From: Mercurialis annua
Lineage: Eukaryota > Streptophyta > Magnoliopsida > Malpighiales > Euphorbiaceae
DNA: 64,000 bases
Direction: 5' to 3'
Assembly (NCBI RefSeq): GCF_937616625.2
Contig: NC_065570.1
Span: 35,967,665 to 36,031,664, forward strand
Position numbers and translations under genes: made by a program. The notes beneath the pieces are model-generated. The model did no database searches. It was not told the origin of the DNA and saw only the letters and a program-made list of their open reading frames with translations. Every line of letters starts with the position of its first letter. Positions within the stretch are counted from its first letter, which is position 1. Positions 51,671 through 64,000 of this stretch are shown in pieces.

Positions 51671-53484
51671 TTTAGGAAATCGAAATGACGCGTTAAAGAG
51701 ACTTGAGTAACGACATATTATTAATCAAGCGCCAGTTTTCACGCACACTTTGAGTAATATAACCTAACCATGCTTAGATAATCGGAACAACGCGTTAAAG
51801 AGACTTGAGACGCGACATACTAATCTAGTTTCACTTTTCACGCACTCTTTACGTAATATAACCTATTCATGCTTAGGTAATTGGAATACGCATTAAAAAG
51901 ACTCGAGACATGACATACTAATCTCGCATAAAATAACCTAACCATGCATAGGTAATCGGCACGACGCGTTAAAGAGACTTGAGACACGACAAACTAATTT
52001 ATTGTCACTTTTCACGCACACTTTGCGTAATATAACCTAACCATGCTTAGGTAATCAGAACGACGCGTTAGAGACACTTCTAACGCGACATAAGAACAGT
52101 AATCGAAACGACGCGTTAAAGCGACTTGAAACACGCCATACTAATCTAGCGTCACTTTTCACGCACACTTTGCGTAATACAACCTAACCATGCTTAGGTA
52201 ATCGGAACGACGCGATACAGAGAGTTGAGATGCGACATACTAATCTAGCGTCCCTTTTCACGCACACTTCGCGTAAAATAACCTAACCATGCTTAGGTAA
52301 TCGGAACGGCACATTAAAGACACTTGCAACGCGACATACTAATATATTGTCACTTTTCACGCACACTTTGCGTAATATAACCTAACCAAGCTTTGGTAAT
52401 CGGAACGACGTGTTACAGAGACTTGTAAAGCGACATAAGCATGGTAATCGAAACGATACATTAAAGAGACTTGAGACACGACATACTAACCTAGCAAGTG
52501 TTTTCACGCGCACATTGCGTAATATAACCTAAGCATGCTTTTGTAATCGGAACGACGCGTTAAAGAGAGTTGAGATGCGACATACTAATCTAGCGTCCCT
52601 TTTCACGCACACTTCGCGTAAAATAACCTAATCATGCTTAGGTAATCGGAACGGCACGTTAAAGACACTTGCAAAGCGACATACTAATCTATTATCACTT
52701 TTCACGCTCACTTTGCGTAATATAACCTAACAAAGCTTTGGTAATCGGAACGACGTGTTACAGAGACTTGTAAAGCGACATAAGCATGGTAATCAAAACG
52801 ATACATTAAAGAGACTTGTAACGTGACATAAGTATGGTAATCGAAACGTTACGTTAAAGAGACTTGAGACGCGCCATACTAATCTAACGTCACTTTTTAC
52901 GCACACTTTGCGTAATATTACTTAACCATGCTTAAGTAATCGTAACAACGTGTTAAGAAGACTTGTGACGCGACATACTAATCAGCGATAGTTTTAACAT
53001 AACCATGCTTTGGTCATGGGAACGACGCGTTAAAGAGACTTGAGACGTGACATACTAATCTAGCGTCACTTTTCACGCACACTTTGCGTAATATAATCTA
53101 ACCATGATTAGATAAAGGGACTTGAGACGCGACATACAAATCTAGTGTCACGTTTTGCGCACACTTTGTGTAAAATAACCTAACCATGCTTAGGTAATCG
53201 GAATGACACGTTAAAGAGACATGAGATGCGACATACTAATCTATTTTCACTTTTCATGCACACTTTGTGTAATATAACCTAACCATGCTTAGGTAATCAG
53301 AACGACGCATTAGAGACACTTGTGACGCGACATAAGCATGGTAGTCGAAACGACGCATTAAAGAGACACTTGTTGCGCGACATAAGCATGGTAATCGAAA
53401 CGACGCATTAAAGAGACTTGAAACGCGTAATACTAATCTAGCGTCACTTTTTACGCACGCTTTGCGTAATATAACCTAACCATA
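51671..53484 (-). repeat. 1,814-bp higher-order repeat, copy 1 (haplotype A)
   Basis: Units are counted from the rare TTTAGGAAATCG variant. I count 16 segments in order: nine of about 98-100 bp, two 147-bp compounds, two of about 195 bp with paired half units, and three shortened ones of about 74, 77 and 82 bp. Haplotype A marks are CCTAATCATGC near 52,630, CTATTATCAC near 52,682, GCGATAG near 52,983, CATGATTAGATAAAG near 53,102, GGTAGTCG near 53,340 and TTGCGCG near 53,371. Confidence 0.92.
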
Positions 53485-55298
53485 TTTAGGAAATCGAAAT
53501 GACGCGTTAAAGAGACTTGAGTAACGACATATTATTAATCAAGCGCCAGTTTTCACGCACACTTTGAGTAATATAACCTAACCATGCTTAGATAATCGGA
53601 ACAACGCGTTAAAGAGACTTGAGACGCGACATACTAATCTAGTTTCACTTTTCACGCACTCTTTACGTAATATAACCTATTCATGCTTAGGTAATTGGAA
53701 TACGCATTAAAAAGACTCGAGACATGACATACTAATCTCGCATAAAATAACCTAACCATGCATAGGTAATCGGCACGACGCGTTAAAGAGACTTGAGACA
53801 CGACAAACTAATTTATTGTCACTTTTCACGCACACTTTGCGTAATATAACCTAACCATGCTTAGGTAATCAGAACGACGCGTTAGAGACACTTCTAACGC
53901 GACATAAGAACAGTAATCGAAACGACGCGTTAAAGCAAATTGAAACACGCCATACTAATCTAGCGTCACTTTTCACGCACACTTTGCGTAATACAACCTA
54001 ACCATGCTTAGGTAATCGGAACGACGCGATACAGAGAGTTGAGATGCGACATACTAATCTAGCGTCCCTTTTCACGCACACTTCGCGTAAAATAACCTAA
54101 CCATGCTTAGGTAATCGGAACGGCACGTTAAAGACACTTGCAACGCGACATACTAATATATTGTCACTTTTCACGCACACTTTGCGTAATATAACCTAAC
54201 CAAGCTTTGGTAATCGGAACGACGTGTTACAGAGACTTGTAAAGCGACATAAGCATGGTAATCGAAACGATACATTAAAGAGACTTGAGACACGACATAC
54301 TAACCTAGCAAGTGTTTTCACGCGCACATTGCGTAATATAACCTAAGCATGCTTTTGTAATCGGAACGACGCGTTAAAGAGAGTTGAGATGCGACATACT
54401 AATCTAGCGTCCCTTTTCACGCACACTTCGCGTAAAATAACCTAACCATGCTTAGGTAATCGGAACGGCACGTTAAAGACACTTGCAAAGCGACATACTA
54501 ATCTATTGTCACTTTTCACGCACACTTTGCGTAATATAACCTAACCAAGCTTTGGTAATCGGAACGACGTGTTACAGAGACTTGTAAAGCGACATAAGCA
54601 TGGTAATCAAAACGATACATTAAAGAGACTTGTAACGTGACATAAGTATGGTAATCGAAACGTTACGTTAAAGAGACTTGAGACGCGCCATACTAATCTA
54701 ACGTCACTTTTTACGCACACTTTGCGTAATATTACTTAACCATGCTTAAGTAATCGTAACAACGTGTTAAGAAGACTTGTGACGCGACATACTAATCAGC
54801 GACAGTTTTAACATAACCATGCTTTGGTCATGGGAACGACGCGTTAAAGAGACTTGAGACGTGACATACTAATCTAGCGTCACTTTTCACGCACACTTTG
54901 CGTAATATAATCTAACCATGCTTAGATAAAGGGACTTGAGACGCGACATACAAATCTAGCGTCACTTTTTGCGCACACTTTGTGTAAAATAACCTAACCA
55001 TGCTTAGGTAATCGGAATGACGCGTTAAAGAGACATGAGATGCGACATACTAATCTATTTTCACTTTTCACGCACACTTTGCGTAATATAACCTAACCAT
55101 GCTTAGCTAATCAGAACGACGCTTTAGAAACACTTGTGACGCGACATAAGCATGGTAATCGAAACGACGCATTAAAGAGACACTTGTTACGCGACATAAG
55201 CATGGTAATCGAAACGACGCATTAAAGAGACTTGAAACGCGTAATACTAATCTAGCGTCACTTTTTACGCACGCTTTGTGTAATATAACCTAACCATA
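53485..55298 (-). repeat. 1,814-bp higher-order repeat, copy 2 (haplotype B)
   Basis: This has the same 16 segments and the same length as copy 1, but different states at the informative sites: CCTAACCATGC near 54,443, CTATTGTCAC, GCGACAG near 54,798, CATGCTTAGATAAAG near 54,917, CTTAGCTAATCAG with GACGCTTTAG near 55,110, GGTAATCG and TTACGCG. Confidence 0.92.
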
Positions 55299-57089
55299 TT
55301 TAGGAAATCGAAATGACGCGTTAAAGAGACTTGAGTAACGACATATTATTAATCAAGCGCCAGTTTTCACGCACACTTTGAGTAATATAACCTAACCATG
55401 CTTAGATAATCGGAACAACGCGTTAAAGAGACTTGAGACGCGACATACTAATCTAGTTTCACTTTTCACGCACTCTTTACGTAATATAACCTATTCATGC
55501 TTAGGTAATTGGAATACGCATTAAAAAGACTCGAGACATGACATACTAATCTCGCATAAAATAACCTAACCATGCATAGGTAATCGGCACGACGCGTTAA
55601 AGAGACTTGAGACACGACAAACTAATTTATTGTCACTTTTCACGCACACTTTGCGTAATATAACCTAACCATGCTTAGGTAATCAGAACGACGCGTTAGA
55701 GACACTTCTAACGCGACATAAGAACAGTAATCGAAACAACGCGTTAAAGCGACTTGAAACACGCCATACTAATCTAGCGTCCCTTTTCACGCACACTTTG
55801 CCTAATACAACCTAACCATGCTTAGGTAATCGGAACGACGCGATACAGAGAGTTGAGATGCGACATACTAATCTAGCGTCCCTTTTCACGCACACTTCGC
55901 GTAAAATAACCTAACCATGCTTAGGTAATCGGAACGGCACGTTAAAGACACTTGCAACGCGACATACTTATATATTGTCACTTTTCACGCACACTTTGCG
56001 TAATATAACCTAACCAAGCTTTGGTAATCGGAACGACGTGTTACAAAGACTTGTAAAGCGACATAAGCATGGTAATCGAAACGATACATTAAAGAGACTT
56101 GAGACACGACATACTAACCTAGCAAGTGTTTTCACGCGCACATTGCGTAATATAACCTAAGCATGCTTTTGTAATCGGAACGACGCGTTAAAGAGAGTTG
56201 AGATGCGACATACTAATCTAGCGTCCCTTTTCACGCACACTTCGCGTAAAATAACCTAACCATGCTTAGGTAATCGGAACGGCACGTTAAAGACACTTGC
56301 AAAGCGACATACTAATCTATTGTCACTTTTCACGCACACTTTGGGTAATATAACCAAACCAAGCTTTGGTAATCGGAACGACGTGTTACAGAGACTTGTA
56401 AAGCGACATAAGCATGGTAATCAAAACGATAAATTAAAGAGACTTGTAACGTGACATAAGTATGGTAATCGAAACTTTACGTTAAAGAGACTTGAGACGC
56501 GCCATACTAATCTAACGTCACTTTTTACACACACTTTGCGTAATATTACTTAACCATGCTTAAGTAATAGTAACAACGTGTTAAGAAGACTTGTGACGCG
56601 ACATACTAATCAGCGACAGTTTTAACATAACCATGCTTTGGTCATGGGAACGACGCGTTAAAGAGACTTGAGACGTGACATACTAATCTAGCGTCACTTT
56701 TCACGCACACTTTGCGTAATATAATCTAACCATGCTTAGATAAAGGGACTTGAGACGCGACATACAAATCTAGCGTCACTTTTTGCGCACACTTTGTGTA
56801 AAATAACCTAACCATGCTTAGGTAATCGGAATGACGCGTTAAAGAGACATGAGATGCGACATACTAATCTATTTTCACTTTTCACGCACATGCTTAGCTA
56901 ATCAGAACGACGCTTTAGAAACACTTGTGACGCGACATAAGCATGGTAATCGAAACGACGCATTAAAGAGACACTTGTTACGCGACATAAGCATGGTAAT
57001 CGAAACGACGCATTAAAGAGACTTGAAACGCGTAATACTAATCTAGCGTCACTTTTTACGCACGCTTTGCGTAATATAACCTAACCATA
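55299..57089 (-). repeat. 1,814-bp higher-order repeat, copy 3 (haplotype B, 23-bp deletion)
   Basis: It shares the B states of copy 2. It is 1,791 bp long because 23 bp are missing at about 56,890, where CACGCACA is joined directly to TGCTTAGC. Copy 2 and copy 3 look like direct sisters. Confidence 0.92.
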
Positions 57090-58907
57090 TTTAGGAAATC
57101 GAAATGACGCGTTAAAGAGACTTGAGTAACGACATATTATTAATCAAGCGCCAGTTTTCACGCACACTTTGAGTAATATAACCTAACCATGCTTAGATAA
57201 TCGGAACAACGCGTTAAAGAGACTTGAGACGCGACATACTAATCTAGTTTCACTTTTCACGCACTCTTTACGTAATATAACCTATTCATGCTTAGGTAAT
57301 TGGAATACGCATGAAAAAGACTCGAGACATGACATACTAATCTCGCATAAAATAACCTAACCATGTATAGGTAATCGGAACGACGCGTTAAAGTGACTTG
57401 AGACACGACAAACTAATTTGTTGTCACTTTAACATGCACACTTTGCATAATATAACCTAACCATGCTTAGGTAACCAGAACGATGCGTTAGAGACACTTC
57501 TAACGCGACATAAGAACAGTAATCGAAACGACGCGTTAAAGCGACTTGAAACACGCCATACTAATCTAGCGTCACTTTTCACGCACACTTTGTTGCATAA
57601 TACAACCTAACCATGCTTAGGTAATCGGAACGACGCGATACAGAGAGTTGAGATGCGACATACTAATCTAGCGTCCCTTTTCACGCACACTTCGCGTAAA
57701 ATAACCTAACCATGCTTAGGTAATCGGAACGGCACGTTAAAGACACTTGCAACGCGACATACTAATATATTGTCACTTTTCACGCACACTTTGCGTAATA
57801 TAACCTAACCAAGCTTTGGTAATCGGAACGACGTGTTACAGAGACTTGTAAAGCGACATAAGCATGGTAATCGAAACGATACATTAAAGAGACTTGAGAC
57901 ACGACATACTAACCTAGCAAGTGTTTTCACGCGCACATTGCGTAATATAACCTAAGCATGCTTTTGTAATCGGAACGACGCGTTAAAGAGAGTTGAGATG
58001 CGACATACTAATCTAGCGTCCCTTTTCACGCACACTTCGCGTAAAATAACCTAATCATGCTTAGGTAATCGGAACGGCACGTTAAAGACACTTGCAAAGC
58101 GACATACTAATCTATTATCACTTTTCACGCACACTTTGCGTAATATAACCTAACAAAGCTTTGGTAATCGGAACGACGTGTTACAGAGACTTGTAAAGCG
58201 ACATAAGCATGGTAATCAAAACGATACATTAAAGAGACTTGTAACGTGACATAAGTATGGTAATCGAAACGTTACGTTAAAGAGACTTGAGACGCGCCAT
58301 ACTAATCTAACGTCACTTTTTACGCACACTTTGCGTAATATTACTTAACCATGCTTAAGTAATCGTAACAACGTGTTAAGAAGACTTGTGACGCGACATA
58401 CTAATCAGCGATAGTTTTAACATAACCATGCTTTAGTCATGGGAACGACGCGTTAAAGAGACTTGAGACGTGACATACTAATCTAGCGTCACTTTTCACG
58501 CACACTTTGCGTAATATAATCTAACCATGATTAGATAAAGGGACTTGAGACGAGACATACAAATCTAGCGTCACGTTTTGCGCACACTTTGTGTAAAATA
58601 ACCTAACCATGCTTAGGTAATCGGAATGACACGTTAAAGAGACATGAGATGCGACATACTAATCTATTTTCACTTTTCACGCACACTTTGTGTAATATAA
58701 CCTAACCATGCTTAGGTAATCAGAACGACGCATTAGAGACACTTGTGACGCGACATAAGCATGGTAGTCGAAACGACGCATTAAAGAGACACTTGTTGCG
58801 CGACATAAGCATGGTAATCGAAACGACGCATTAAAGAGACTTGAAACGTGTAATACTAATCTAGTGTCACTTTTTACGCACGCTTTGCGTAATATAACCT
58901 AACCATA
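57090..58907 (-). repeat. 1,814-bp higher-order repeat, copy 4 (haplotype A)
   Basis: It carries the A states of copy 1 at every site compared: CCTAATCATGC near 58,052, CTATTATCAC near 58,110, GCGATAG near 58,406, CATGATTAGATAAAG near 58,525, GGTAGTCG near 58,765 and TTGCGCG near 58,796. It is 1,818 bp, with a small extra piece in TTTGTTGCATAATAC near 57,590. Confidence 0.92.
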
Positions 58908-61402
58908 TTTAGGAAATCGAAATGACGCGTTAAAGAGACTTGAGTAACGACATATTATTAATCAAGCGCCAGTTTTCACGCACACTTTGAGTAATATAAC
59001 CTAACCATGCTTAGATAATCGGAACAACGCGTTAAAGAGACTTAAGACGCGACATACTAATCTAGTTTCACTTTTCACGCACTCTTTACGTAATATAACC
59101 TATTCATGCTTAGGTAATTGGAATACGCATTAAAAAGACTCGAGACACGACATACTAATCTCGCATAAAATAACCTAACCATGCATAGGTAATCGGAACG
59201 ACGCGTTAAAGAGACTTAGGACACGACAAACTAATTTGTTGTCACTTTAACAGGCACACTTTGCGTAATATAACCTAACCATGCTTAGGTAATCAGAACG
59301 ACGCGTTAGAGACACTTCTAACGCGACATAAGAACAGTAATCGAAACAACGCGTTAAAGCGACTTGAAACACGCCATACTAATCTAGCGTCACTTTTCAC
59401 GCACACTTTGCGTATTACAACCTAATCAAGATTAGGAAATGAGAACAACGTGATAAAGAGACTTATTGCGTAATATAACCTAACCATGCTTAGGTAATCG
59501 GAACGACGCATTAAAGAGGGTTGAGATGCGACATACTAATCCAGCGTCCCTTTTCACGCACACTTCGCGTAAAATAACCTAACCATGCTTAGGTAATCGG
59601 AACGGCACGTTAGAGACACTTGCAACGCGACATACTAATATATTGTCACTTTTCACGCACACTTTGCGTAATATAACCTAACCAAGCTTTGGTAATCGGA
59701 AAGACGTGTTACAGAGACTTGTAAAGCGACATAAGCATGGTAATCGAAACGATACATTAAAGAGACTTGAGACACGACATACTAACCTAGCAAGTGTTTT
59801 CACGCGCACATCGCGTAATATAACCTAAGCATGCTTTTGTAATCGGAACGACGCGTTAGAGAGAGTCGAGATGCGACATACTAATCTAGCGTCCCTTTTC
59901 ACGCACACTTCGCGTAAAATAACCTAACCATGCTTAGGTAATCGGAACGGCACGTTAAAGACACTTGCAAAGCGACATACTAATCTATTGTCCCTTTTCA
60001 CGCACACTTTGCATAATATAACCTAACCAAGCTTTGGTAATCGGAACGACGTGTTACAGAGACTTGTAAAGCGACATAAGCATGGTAATCAAAACGATAC
60101 ATTAGAGAGACTTGAGACGCGCCATACTAATCTAACGTCACTTTTCACGCACAGTTTTCATAATATAACCTAACCATGGTTAGGTAATCGGAACGAAGCA
60201 TTAAAGAGAATTGAGACACGACATACTAACCTAGCAATAGTGTTCAAGCACACATTGCGTAATATAACCTAACCATGCTTAGGTAATCGGAACGACGCGT
60301 TAAAGAGACTTGGGACAAGACATAATAATCTATTTTCACATTTCACGCACACTTTGTGTAATATAACCTAACCATGCTTAGGTAATCGGAACGACGCGTT
60401 AGAGAGACTTGTGACGCGACATAAGCATGGTAATCGAAATGACGCGCTACAGAGAATTGAGACACGACATACAAATCTATTGTCGCTTTTCACGCACAAT
60501 TTGCGTAATATAACCTAACCATGTTAGGTAATCGGAACGAAGCATTAGAGAGACTTGAGATGCGACATACTAATCTAGCGTCACTTTTCACGCACAGTTT
60601 GCTTAATATAACCTAACCATGCTTAGGTAATTGGAACGCCGTGTTAGAGAGACTTGTGACACGACATACTAATCTAGCGTCACTTTTCACGCGCACTTTA
60701 CGTTAACTTAAACATGCTTAGGTAATCGGAACGACGCGTTAGAGAGACTTGTGAGACGACACAAGCATGGTAATCCAAACGACGCGTTCCAGAGACTTGA
60801 GAAGCACCATACTAATATAGCGTCACTTTTTACGTACGCTTTGCGTAATATAACCTAGCCATTCTTAGGTAATCATAACGACGCGTTAAAGATACTTGAG
60901 AAGCACCATACTAATGTATTGTCACTTTTCACGCACACTTTGCGTAATATAACCAAACCATGCTTTGGTAATCGGAACAACGTGTTAGAGAGACTTGTAA
61001 CGTGACATATGAATGGTAATCGAAACGATACGTTAAAGAGACTTGAGACGCGCCATACTAATCTAACGTCACTTTTTACGCACACTTTGCGTAATATAAC
61101 TTAACCATGCTTAGGTAATCGTAACAACACGTTAAGGAGACTTGTGATTCGACATACTAATCTAGCGACACTTTTAACGCGCACTTGGCATAATATAACA
61201 TAACCATGCTTTGGTAATCGGAACGACGCGTTAAAGAGACTTGAGACGTGACATACTAATCTAGCGTCACTTTTCACGCACACTTTGCTTAATATAATCT
61301 AAACATGCTTAGTTAATCGAAACGACGCGTTACAGAGAATTGAGACACGACATACTAATCTATTGTCACTTTTCACGCACACTTTGCGTAATATAACCTA
61401 GA
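58225..61402 (-). repeat. 3,178-bp duplication, copy 1
   Basis: This is repeated from 61,403 at an offset of 3,177-3,178 bp (58,241/61,419, 58,908/62,086, 60,121/63,298). It joins a partial 1,814-bp unit, with an added roughly 80-bp monomer near 59,411-59,490, to a different segment at about 60,100-61,400 that resembles 49,530-50,270. Its right border is the abrupt ATAACCTAGATGTG join at about 61,400. Confidence 0.9.
60168..60185. repeat. Perfect 18-bp palindrome in block D
   Basis: The dyad here is CCTAACCATGGTTAGG with one further pair on each side, a spacer-free 18-bp palindrome. The same is found 3,177 bp downstream at 63,345-63,362. It is a mutated state of the usual one-mismatch dyad. 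Confidence 0.9.
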
Positions 61403-64000
61403 TGTGTTAGAGAGACTTGTAACGTGACATAAGTATGGTAATCGAAACGATACGTTAAAGAGACTTGAGACGCGCCATACTAATCTAACGTCACTTTTTA
61501 CACACACTTTGCGTAATATTACTTAACCATGCTTAAGTAATCGTAACAACGTGTTAAGAAGACTTGTGACGCGACATACTAATCATCGACAGTTTTAACA
61601 TAACCATGCTTTGGTCATAGGAACGACGCGTTAAAGAGACTTGAGACGTGACATACTAATCTAGCGTCACTTTTCACGCACACTTTGCGTAATATAATCT
61701 AACCATGCTTAGATAAAGGGACTTGAGACGCGACATACAAATCTAGCGTCACTTTTTGCGCACACTTTGTGTAAAAGAACCTAACCATGCTTAGGTAATC
61801 GGAATGACGCGTTAAAGAGACATGAGATGCGACATACTAATCTATTTTCACTTTTCACACACACTTTGCGTAATATAACCTAACCATGCTTTGGTAATCA
61901 GAACGACGCATTAGAGACACTTGTGACGCGACATAAGCATGGTAATCGAAACGACGCATTAAAGAGACACTTGTTACGCGACATAAGCATGGTAATCGAA
62001 ACGACGCATTAAAGAGACTTGAAACGTGTAATACTAATCTAGCGTCACTTTTTACGCACGCTTTGCGTAATATAACCTAACCATATTTAGGAAATCGAAA
62101 TGACGCGTTAAAGAGACTTGAGTAACGACATATTATTAATCAAGCGCCAGTTTTCACGCACACTTTGAGTAATATAACCTAACCATGCTTAGGTAATCGG
62201 AACAACGCGTTAAAGAGACTTGAGACGGGACATACTAATCTAGTTTCACTTTTCACGCACTCTTTACGTAATATAACCTATTCATGCTTAGGTAATTGGA
62301 ATACGTATTAAAAAGACTCGAGACACGACATACTAATCTCGCATAAAATAACCTAACCATGTATAGGTAATCGGAACGACGCGTTAAAGTGACTTGAGAC
62401 ACGACAAACTAATTTGTTGTCACTTTAACATGCACACTTTGCATAATATAACCTAACCATGCTTAGGTAACCAGAACGATGCGTTAGAGACACTTCTAAC
62501 GCGACATAAGAACAGTAATCGAAACGACGCGTTAAAGCGACTTGAAACACGCCATACTAATCTAGCGTCACTTTTCACGCACACTTTGCGTATTACAACC
62601 TAATCAAGATTAGGAAATGAGAACAATGTGATAAAGAGACTTATTGCGTAATATAACCTAACCATGCTTAGGTAATCGGAACGACGCGTTAAAGAGAGTT
62701 GAGATGCGACATACTAATCCAGCATCCCTTTTCACGCACACTTCGCGTAAAATAACCTAACCATGCTTAGGTAATCGGAACGGCACGTTAGAGACACTTG
62801 CAACGCGACATACTAATATATTGTCACTTTTCACGCACACTTTGCGTAATATAACCTAACCAAGTTTTGGTAATCGGAACGACGTTTACAGAGCCTTGTA
62901 AAGCGACATAAGCATGGTAATCGAAACGATACATTAAAGAGACTTGAGACACGACATACTAACCTAGCAAGTGTTTTCACGCGCACATCGCGTAATATAA
63001 CCTAAGCATGCTTTTGTAATCAGAACGACGCGTTAAAGAGAGTTGAGATGCGACATACTAATCTAGCGTCCCTTTTCACGCACACTTCGCGTAAAATAAC
63101 CTAACCATGCTTAGGTAATCGGAACGGCACGTTAAAGACACTTGCAAAGCGACATACTAATCTATTGTCCCTTTTCACGCACACTTTGCGTAATATAACC
63201 TAACCAAGCTTTGGTAATCGGAACGACGTGTTACAGAGACTTGTAAAGCGACATATGCATGGTAATCAAAACGATACATTAGAGAGACTTGAGACGCGCC
63301 ATACTAATCTAACGTCACTTTTCACGCACAATTTGCATAATATAACCTAACCATGGTTAGGTAATCGGAACGAAGCATTAAAGAGAATTGAGACACGACA
63401 TACTAACCTAGCAATAGTGTTCAAGCACACATTGCGTAATATAACCTAACCATGCTTAGGTAATCGGAACGACGCGTTAAAGAGACTTGGGACAAGACAT
63501 AATAATCTATTTTCACATTTCACGCACACTTTGTGTAATATAACCTAACCATGCTTAGGTAATCGGAACGACGCGTTCGAGAGACTTGTGACGCGACATA
63601 AGCATGGTAATCGAAATGACGCGCTACAGAGAATTGAGACACGACATACAAATCTATTGTCGCTTTTCACGCACAATTTGCGTAATATAACCTAACCATG
63701 TTAGGTAATCGGAACGAAGCATTAGAGAGACTTGAGATGCGACATACTAATCTAGCGTCACTTTTCACGCACAGTTTGCTTAATATAACCTAACCATGCT
63801 TAGGTAATTGGAACGCCGTGTTAGAGAGACTTGTGACACGACATACTAATCTAGCGTCACTTTTCACGCACACTTTACGTTAACTAAAACATGCTTAGGT
63901 AATCGGAACGACGCGTTAGAGAGACTTGTGAGACGACATAAGCATGGTAATCCAAATTACGCGTTACAGAGACTTGAGAAGCACCATACTAATCTAGCGT
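61403..64000 (-). repeat. 3,178-bp duplication, copy 2 (cut by window end)
   Basis: This is collinear with 58,225-60,822. The first part differs from copy 1 at haplotype sites (CATGCTTAGATAAAG, TTACGCG), so the two copies have exchanged sequence or come from different parents there. The unit is cut off by the end of the window. Confidence 0.9.

Larger units (their letters stand above)
49416..64000 (-). repeat. Satellite block D, - orientation
   Basis: The 99-bp family is read in reverse complement up to the window end. It is dominated by a highly regular 1,814-bp higher-order repeat, then a 3,178-bp duplication. Identity between units is clearly higher than elsewhere except for the 9,651-bp and 549-bp copies, which makes this the most homogenised part of the window. 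No foreign DNA was seen. Confidence 0.95.

Noticed and set aside
1..64000. Many 60-80 codon open frames on both strands with a recurring 33-residue pattern
   Set aside because: They are translations of the 99-bp monomer, whose length is a multiple of three. The consensus has a stop once per unit in these frames, and frames open only where that stop is mutated. No known domain or start context is present.
1..64000. CRISPR array
   Set aside because: Repeats are contiguous with no unique spacers, the unit is 99 bp, and plastid DNA plus plant-like inserts indicate a nuclear genome.

Overview
This window is almost wholly tandem satellite DNA from a plant nuclear genome. It holds no intact gene of its own. 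The plant origin is read from the only two foreign pieces. One is a 268-bp fragment of the plastid gene ycf1 (40,985-41,252). The other is a 192-bp non-satellite sequence, possibly derived from a retrotransposon, present twice (17,300-17,491 and 26,951-27,142). I cannot name the species, and centromeric, pericentromeric or other heterochromatic location cannot be told from the sequence.

The basic unit is a 99-bp monomer. A clean example is 14,315-14,413. It carries two short dyads: a 16-bp near-palindrome CCTAAGCATGGTTAGG, and ACGCA/TGCGT arms around a 5-nt loop. A 48-bp half-monomer (example 14,041-14,088) is interspersed. One full plus one half unit makes a 147-bp compound (example 13,970-14,116), and one full plus two halves gives about 195 bp. 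Most visible differences between monomers fall at CpG sites.

Layout by orientation. Block A, 1-38,609, reads on the + strand. Block B, 38,610-44,709, reads on the - strand. Block C, 44,710-49,415, reads +. Block D, 49,416-64,000, reads -. The three switches are direct satellite-to-satellite joins.

Inside the blocks are nested segmental duplications. These are a 549-bp tandem pair (571-1,668), a roughly 2.12-kb pair (1,316-5,400), a 2.25-kb pair (8,160-12,640), and two nearly identical 9,651-bp units (17,025-26,675 and 26,676-36,326) followed by a diverged partial third. Block B has a roughly 1.36-kb pair, with the ycf1 fragment in only one copy. Block D has a 1,814-bp higher-order repeat in four full copies that alternate between two sequence haplotypes, then a 3,178-bp duplication running off the window end.

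Short open frames of 60-80 codons are scattered throughout. They are satellite read-through: 99 and 48 are both multiples of three, and the consensus monomer has an in-frame stop on each strand. The interest of the window lies in how the array has been rearranged: unequal exchange, inversion, insertion of foreign filler DNA, organelle DNA capture and small template-switch events.
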